A DNA stretch of 64,000 bases from assembly GCF_024198215.1 (NCBI RefSeq), contig NZ_JAKCFA010000008.1, positions 248,001-312,000 on the forward strand. Reading direction: 5' to 3'. The position numbers and the translations under genes are program-made. Below, one piece after another: positions 60,566-64,000 of the stretch. Under the pieces are notes generated by a model. It had not been told where the DNA came from and made no database searches. It worked only from the letters and a program-made list of their open reading frames with translations. Position 1 is the stretch's first letter; the number at the start of each line of letters is the position of its first letter. Source of the stretch: Myxococcus qinghaiensis. Lineage in GTDB: Bacteria > Myxococcota > Myxococcia > Myxococcales > Myxococcaceae.

Positions 60566-60593
60566 GCACCGGGCGTCATCATGACGCCCGTGC
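60566..60593. terminator. Strong hairpin between kdsD-like and repeat-protein genes
   Basis: GCAC-(C)-GGGCGTCA (60566-60578) pairs with TGACGCCCGTGC (60582-60593) with one bulged C and a three-base loop. A smaller perfect hairpin (GCCTCG/CGAGGC, 60466-60481) lies just after the kdsD-like stop. Both sit between convergent genes. Confidence 0.65.
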
Positions 60594-60605
60594 TCCTGGT
60601 GACGC

Positions 60606-61970
60606 CTACTGCGTGAGCTTCGCCTGGATGGCCGACTTGTTGTAGTTCGGCGCGTCCGTGGCCAGCTTCTCCCACAGGGCCTTGGCGCCCTTCTCGTCGC
60701 CCTTGGCCTTGAGGGTGTCGCCCAGCTTCTCCACCGACGCCGGGTCCGACTCCACCGCCACGCCCCACACGCGCGCGGCCATGGGGCGTCCCAGGCCCAC
60801 CAGCGCCCAGGCCATGCCCGCCTTCGCGCGACCGTTCTCCGGCTGGAAGGGCACCACGCGCGTGTAGTTGCCGAGCGCCTCCTGGAAGCGCCCCTTCGCC
60901 AGGTGCTCCTCGCCCTCGTCCACCAGCTTCGCCAGGCCCTGCTCCAGCTCCGGCGTGCGCTCGGTGTTCTGCACCGCGTCCACCATCTCCTTCGTCAGCG
61001 GGCGAGGCACGTCCGGCCCCTGCGCCACCGGCGCCTGCGACAGCCGGATGCGGCGGTCCTCGGCGCGCGACGCGAGCAGCTTCGCCCGGCCTCCCGCCTT
61101 CACCGTCTCGTCCACCAGCGTCGCCATCCGCTTCGCCGTCGCCGCGCGCGCGGAGGTGGGGTTCACCGCCTGCACCGCCTCGAAGCCCTCGCGCGCCTGC
61201 TTCAGCGCCGCCAGGTCCTCGCCCTTCGTCTCGAACAACACCGCCGAGCGCCCGTAGAGCGCCTCCTCGTGCCGGGGCTCCACCTCCAGCACCGCGACAT
61301 ACGCGCCCAGCGCGCCCGCCGCGTCACCGGAGAGGAAGAGCGCGTTGGCGCGCATCACTCCCGTCTCCAGCGCGGGCTCCAGCGCCCCACGAGCACAGGC
61401 CGCAGCGCCCGCCACGTCGCCCTTCTTCGCGCGCTCCTGCGCCACCGCGCCCATCGACTCCAGCGCCTGCCCCGTCGTGAAGCCGCAGCCCGCCGCCTCC
61501 GCCGTGGCCAGCGTCGCCTTGCCCAGCTTCTTGCGCTGCGCGAGGAACAAGTCCCTCACCGGCTTCGCGCGCTCGTCGGCCTGGAGCAGGTACGTCACCG
61601 CCTCCGCGTTGCGGCCGTTCAGGTAGTACAGGCGCCCCAACGACGCCGCGATTTCGAAGGTCTTCTCCCGCCCCTGCAGCCCCTCCGTCGAGTCGAGCTG
61701 GCGCAGCAACTCCTCCGCCGACGGAGGCGCCTTGCCGGTGCCAGACACCGGGGGATGTCCCGAGGGCAGCTCGCCCGTGGGCGCCGCGGCGGGAGCAGCC
61801 CCACCCTCCACGGGAGGATGGCCCTCGGGCAGCGCGCCTCCCCCCATGGCGGCGGACGGCTTCGCGGGCGACACCTGCGTCCCTGGAGGGACAACCGGGT
61901 GACCAGGGGGCAACGGGGAAGGCTCGGCGGCGAGCAGCGCCGCGGTGGCCAGGGCCAGGGAAAGGTTCAT
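60606..61970 (-). CDS. Secreted helical repeat (TPR-like) protein with N-terminal GHP motifs
   Basis: 454 aa from ATG 61970. Signal peptide (MNLSLALATAALLAAEPS), then a low-complexity linker with three GHP motifs (PPGHPVV at 21, PEGHPPV at 48, PSGHPPV at 69), then tetratricopeptide-like helices (GRLYYLNGRNAEAVTYLLQA, ALFLSGDAAGALGAYVAVLE, EEHLAKGRFQEALGNYTRVV). Likely periplasmic, a scaffold for protein contacts. Its ATG overlaps the folK stop by four bases, so it is translated from the dapB-FAH-folK message. Confidence 0.72.
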   Translation of the reverse strand: MNLSLALATAALLAAEPSPLPPGHPVVPPGTQVSPAKPSAAMGGGALPEGHPPVEGGAAPAAAPTGELPSGHPPVSGTGKAPPSAEELLRQLDSTEGLQGREKTFEIAASLGRLYYLNGRNAEAVTYLLQADERAKPVRDLFLAQRKKLGKATLATAEAAGCGFTTGQALESMGAVAQERAKKGDVAGAAACARGALEPALETGVMRANALFLSGDAAGALGAYVAVLEVEPRHEEALYGRSAVLFETKGEDLAALKQAREGFEAVQAVNPTSARAATAKRMATLVDETVKAGGRAKLLASRAEDRRIRLSQAPVAQGPDVPRPLTKEMVDAVQNTERTPELEQGLAKLVDEGEEHLAKGRFQEALGNYTRVVPFQPENGRAKAGMAWALVGLGRPMAARVWGVAVESDPASVEKLGDTLKAKGDEKGAKALWEKLATDAPNYNKSAIQAKLTQ

Positions 61971-62491
61971 GTCTCGTTGCTCGGCAGGCTCGCTTCGGGC
62001 CACGCGGTGGCCTCACTCCTGCGGACATCCTGCGGGGCGAGTTTCCCGAGGAGCTCCTTCACCGTCATTCCGAGCACGGGGTGCAGCAAGGCAGGCGACA
62101 GCTCCGCCAACGGCTCCAGGGCGAAGCGCCGCTTGTGCAGCTCCAGATGCGGCACCTGGAGGTGAGGGTCCGCCACCACCTGTCCCTCGCAGAAGAGGAT
62201 GTCCAGGTCGATGGTGCGCGGGCCCCAGTGCTGCTCGCGCCGCCGGCCCAGGTCCTTCTCAATCTGCTGAAGAATCACGAGCAGCCGCTGCGGCGACAAA
62301 TCGCAGTCCAGCGCCACCACCGCGTTCAGATAGCGCGGCTGCGGCGGCCCCACCGGGGCGCTGTCGAAGAGTGAGGAACAACGAAGCACGGCCACCGCGT
62401 CGATGCGGGACAGCGCGGTGAGGGCGGCGACGAGGTGGGCTTCGCGGTCCCCCTCATTCGAGCCCAACCCGACATAGATGATGGTGCTCAC
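61967..62491 (-). CDS. folK: 2-amino-4-hydroxy-6-hydroxymethyldihydropteridine pyrophosphokinase
   Basis: 174 aa. YVGLGSNEGDREAHL at the N-terminus, CSSLFDSAPVGPPQPRYLNA near 38, and the catalytic HWGPRTIDLDILF with paired Asp near 88 identify HPPK, which pyrophosphorylates the pterin in folate synthesis. ATGA overlaps at both ends: with the FAH-family gene upstream (62488-62491) and the repeat-protein gene downstream (61967-61970). Confidence 0.95.
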   Translation of the reverse strand: MSTIIYVGLGSNEGDREAHLVAALTALSRIDAVAVLRCSSLFDSAPVGPPQPRYLNAVVALDCDLSPQRLLVILQQIEKDLGRRREQHWGPRTIDLDILFCEGQVVADPHLQVPHLELHKRRFALEPLAELSPALLHPVLGMTVKELLGKLAPQDVRRSEATAWPEASLPSNET

Positions 62492-63261
62492 GGCTCCAGC
62501 TCAACCGGATTGAGGAGCGTCCCGATTCCCTCGATCTCCACCTCGACCGAGTCACCGGCCGACAGCTTCCCTACCCCCGACGGGGTGCCGGTGCTGATGA
62601 GGTCCCCCGGCAGGAGCGTCATGATGTGGGAGATGAACGCCACCAGCCGAGCGGGGCTGAACACCATGTCGGACGTGCGGCTGTCCTGGCGCACCTGCCC
62701 GTTCACCCGGCAGGAAATCTGGAGGTCCGCCGGGGACAGCCCCGTCACCGCCCACGGGCCCGCGCACGCGAAGGTGTCATAGCCCTTGGCGCGGGTGTGC
62801 TGCGTCTCGCGCTTCTGGATGTCTCGCGCGGTGACGTCGTTGAAGCAGGTGAGGCCCCAGATGGCGCGCGCGGCCGTCGTCTCGTCGGCGTTCTTCAGCC
62901 GCTCACCGATGACGAGCGCCAGCTCCGCCTCGTAGTGCACCTCCTGGCTCGCCTTGGGGATTCGGATGGGCGAGCCCGGGCCGTTGAGCGCGGTGGAGGG
63001 CTTGGTGAAGATGAGCGGCTCGGTGGGCACGGGCTTGCCCATCTCCTCCGCGTGCTTGCGGTAGTTCTGGCCGATGCAGACGACCTTGGACGCGTCCGAC
63101 GGCACCAGCAGCGTCACCGCCGACAGCGAGCGGCGGATGCCCGTGTCCTTGGCGCCACCCACCCAGGGGGCCGCGGAGAGCACCACCACCTCGGAGCCCT
63201 CGACGCGGCCATGGTTCGAGCGGCCTTCGTGGAGGAAGCGGCAGTAGCGGGCGGTCGTCAT
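62488..63261 (-). CDS. Fumarylacetoacetate hydrolase family protein
   Basis: 257 aa. [20 protein letters not shown] near 61, [31 protein letters not shown] near 111 (metal-binding Glu), [16 protein letters not shown] near 135, and [15 protein letters not shown] near 225. Members hydrolyse C-C bonds in dioxo-acids or act as oxaloacetate tautomerases/decarboxylases; which applies is unclear. Translationally coupled to dapB upstream and folK downstream by four-base overlaps. Confidence 0.9.
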   Translation of the reverse strand: MTTARYCRFLHEGRSNHGRVEGSEVVVLSAAPWVGGAKDTGIRRSLSAVTLLVPSDASKVVCIGQNYRKHAEEMGKPVPTEPLIFTKPSTALNGPGSPIRIPKASQEVHYEAELALVIGERLKNADETTAARAIWGLTCFNDVTARDIQKRETQHTRAKGYDTFACAGPWAVTGLSPADLQISCRVNGQVRQDSRTSDMVFSPARLVAFISHIMTLLPGDLISTGTPSGVGKLSAGDSVEVEIEGIGTLLNPVELEP

Positions 63262-64000
63262 GAAGTCCTCTGGAAGCCGAGCACGTCGGCCATGTCATAC
63301 AGCCCCGGAGGGCGGCCCACCACCCAGCGCGCGGCCCGCAGCGCCCCCAGCCCGAACTGATCTCGACTGGTGGCCCGATGCGTCAGCTCGATGCGCTCGC
63401 CCTCACCGAAGAAGTACACGGTGTGCTCTCCCACCACATCCCCGCCCCGCAGCGTCTGCACGCCAATCTCGTTGGCGGGCCGGGCGCCAATCTGGCCCTC
63501 CCGGGCGAATGTCAGGTCGTCCTGCGTGCGGCCGAGCGCGGAGGCGAGCACCTCCGCCAGCCGCAGCGCGGTGCCGCTGGGCGCGTCCTTCTTCATGCGG
63601 TGGTGCGCTTCGAGAACCTCCACGTCGAAGCCCGGCCCCAGCACCCGCGCCAGCTCCGCGGCCACGCGGATGACCAGGTTGACGCCCACCGACATGTTCG
63701 GCGCGGCGACGATGGGAATCGCCTTCGCGCACTCCGCCAGCAGCGCCGAGTGCTCCGGCGAGAAGCCCGTGGAGCCGCAGACGAAGGCCACGTCGCGCGC
63801 CGCGCACGCCTTCGCGTGGGCCACGCTCACCTCGGCGCCGGTGAAGTCGATGACGACGTCCGCCTTCGCCAGGTCGAGCGCGCGCGCCAGGTCGTCCACC
63901 ACCTGCACCTCCAGCGCGCCCAGCCGCGCGGCGAGGCCCGCGTCCAGGCCCACCGCGGTGCTGCCCGGCCGCTCCGTGGCGCCCACCACCTGCAGGTCCT
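63258..64000 (-). CDS. dapB: 4-hydroxy-tetrahydrodipicolinate reductase, 5' end outside window
   Basis: About 247 C-terminal codons are present; the frame is open to the window edge ([12 protein letters not shown]), so the first ~20 residues with the nucleotide-binding glycines lie beyond 64000. [19 protein letters not shown], the [11 protein letters not shown] segment, the catalytic [20 protein letters not shown] and a final [11 protein letters not shown] are all DapB hallmarks. Reduces dihydrodipicolinate in lysine and diaminopimelate synthesis. First visible gene of the dapB-FAH-folK-repeat-protein operon. Confidence 0.95.
   Translation of the reverse strand, partial: DLQVVGATERPGSTAVGLDAGLAARLGALEVQVVDDLARALDLAKADVVIDFTGAEVSVAHAKACAARDVAFVCGSTGFSPEHSALLAECAKAIPIVAAPNMSVGVNLVIRVAAELARVLGPGFDVEVLEAHHRMKKDAPSGTALRLAEVLASALGRTQDDLTFAREGQIGARPANEIGVQTLRGGDVVGEHTVYFFGEGERIELTHRATSRDQFGLGALRAARWVVGRPPGLYDMADVLGFQRTS

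Overview
The window looks like a chromosome segment of a myxobacterium close to Myxococcus or Corallococcus. It is very GC rich, with strong G/C at third codon positions. It also carries a TIGR02270/PAAR-like/AHH/Imm11 secretion-effector locus, an RCK channel behind a tat operon, a TatC enlarged by a long insertion, and many alpha/beta hydrolases and SDRs. No rRNA, tRNA, CRISPR array, insertion sequence or phage gene was seen. Genes are dense on both strands; the only gene-poor stretch over 300 bases (16679-17075) is a regulatory leader.

Layout. 1-2651: end of a proline-catabolic P5C dehydrogenase, an aldose epimerase and a convergent alpha/beta hydrolase. 2698-7489: a LysR regulator divergent from an acyl-CoA dehydrogenase / kinase / histidine phosphatase / SDR operon, which I read as a route for hydroxylated acyl-CoAs. 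7621-12865: a type VI secretion-type effector locus (HEAT protein, PAAR-like DUF4150 protein, AHH nuclease toxin, Imm11-like and second immunity candidates joined by ATGA overlaps, and a ketoacyl-synthase-like protein without its catalytic residues). 12871-18389: dienelactone hydrolase, AraC regulator, an AraC-methyltransferase fusion, a GST, and metX behind a long leader. 18475-24931 (minus): RCK channel-like protein, TatC, TatB, MFS transporter and a chemoreceptor. 25026-38838: deacetylase, then a stress or low-oxygen type island (Zn alcohol dehydrogenase, TreT-like glycosyltransferase, PEP synthase, hemerythrin-tailed P1B ATPase) interleaved with decayed genes: a truncated Mg-type ATPase, a universal stress protein and a ThrE-like exporter, all frameshifted. 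39004-54480: outer-membrane protein, sulfatase, response regulator, SDR, pyrF, PBP1a, pseudouridine synthase, pentapeptide protein, hydrolase, MOSC, MBL nuclease, DMT transporter and an S26-like/GNAT fusion. 54671-64000: Coa1-like protein, etfBA with an acyl-CoA dehydrogenase, transaldolase, KdsD-like isomerase, and the tightly coupled dapB-FAH-folK-repeat protein operon, which runs off the window.

The most interesting signal is upstream of metX. A sigma70-like promoter is followed almost at once by a 22-codon reading frame with Met codons at 1, 7, 10 and 12. Then come three complementary segments able to form either an antiterminator or a terminator-like hairpin. This is the architecture of ribosome-mediated attenuation, here apparently sensing methionine. 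Function calls rest on motif recognition by eye; no database search was run.
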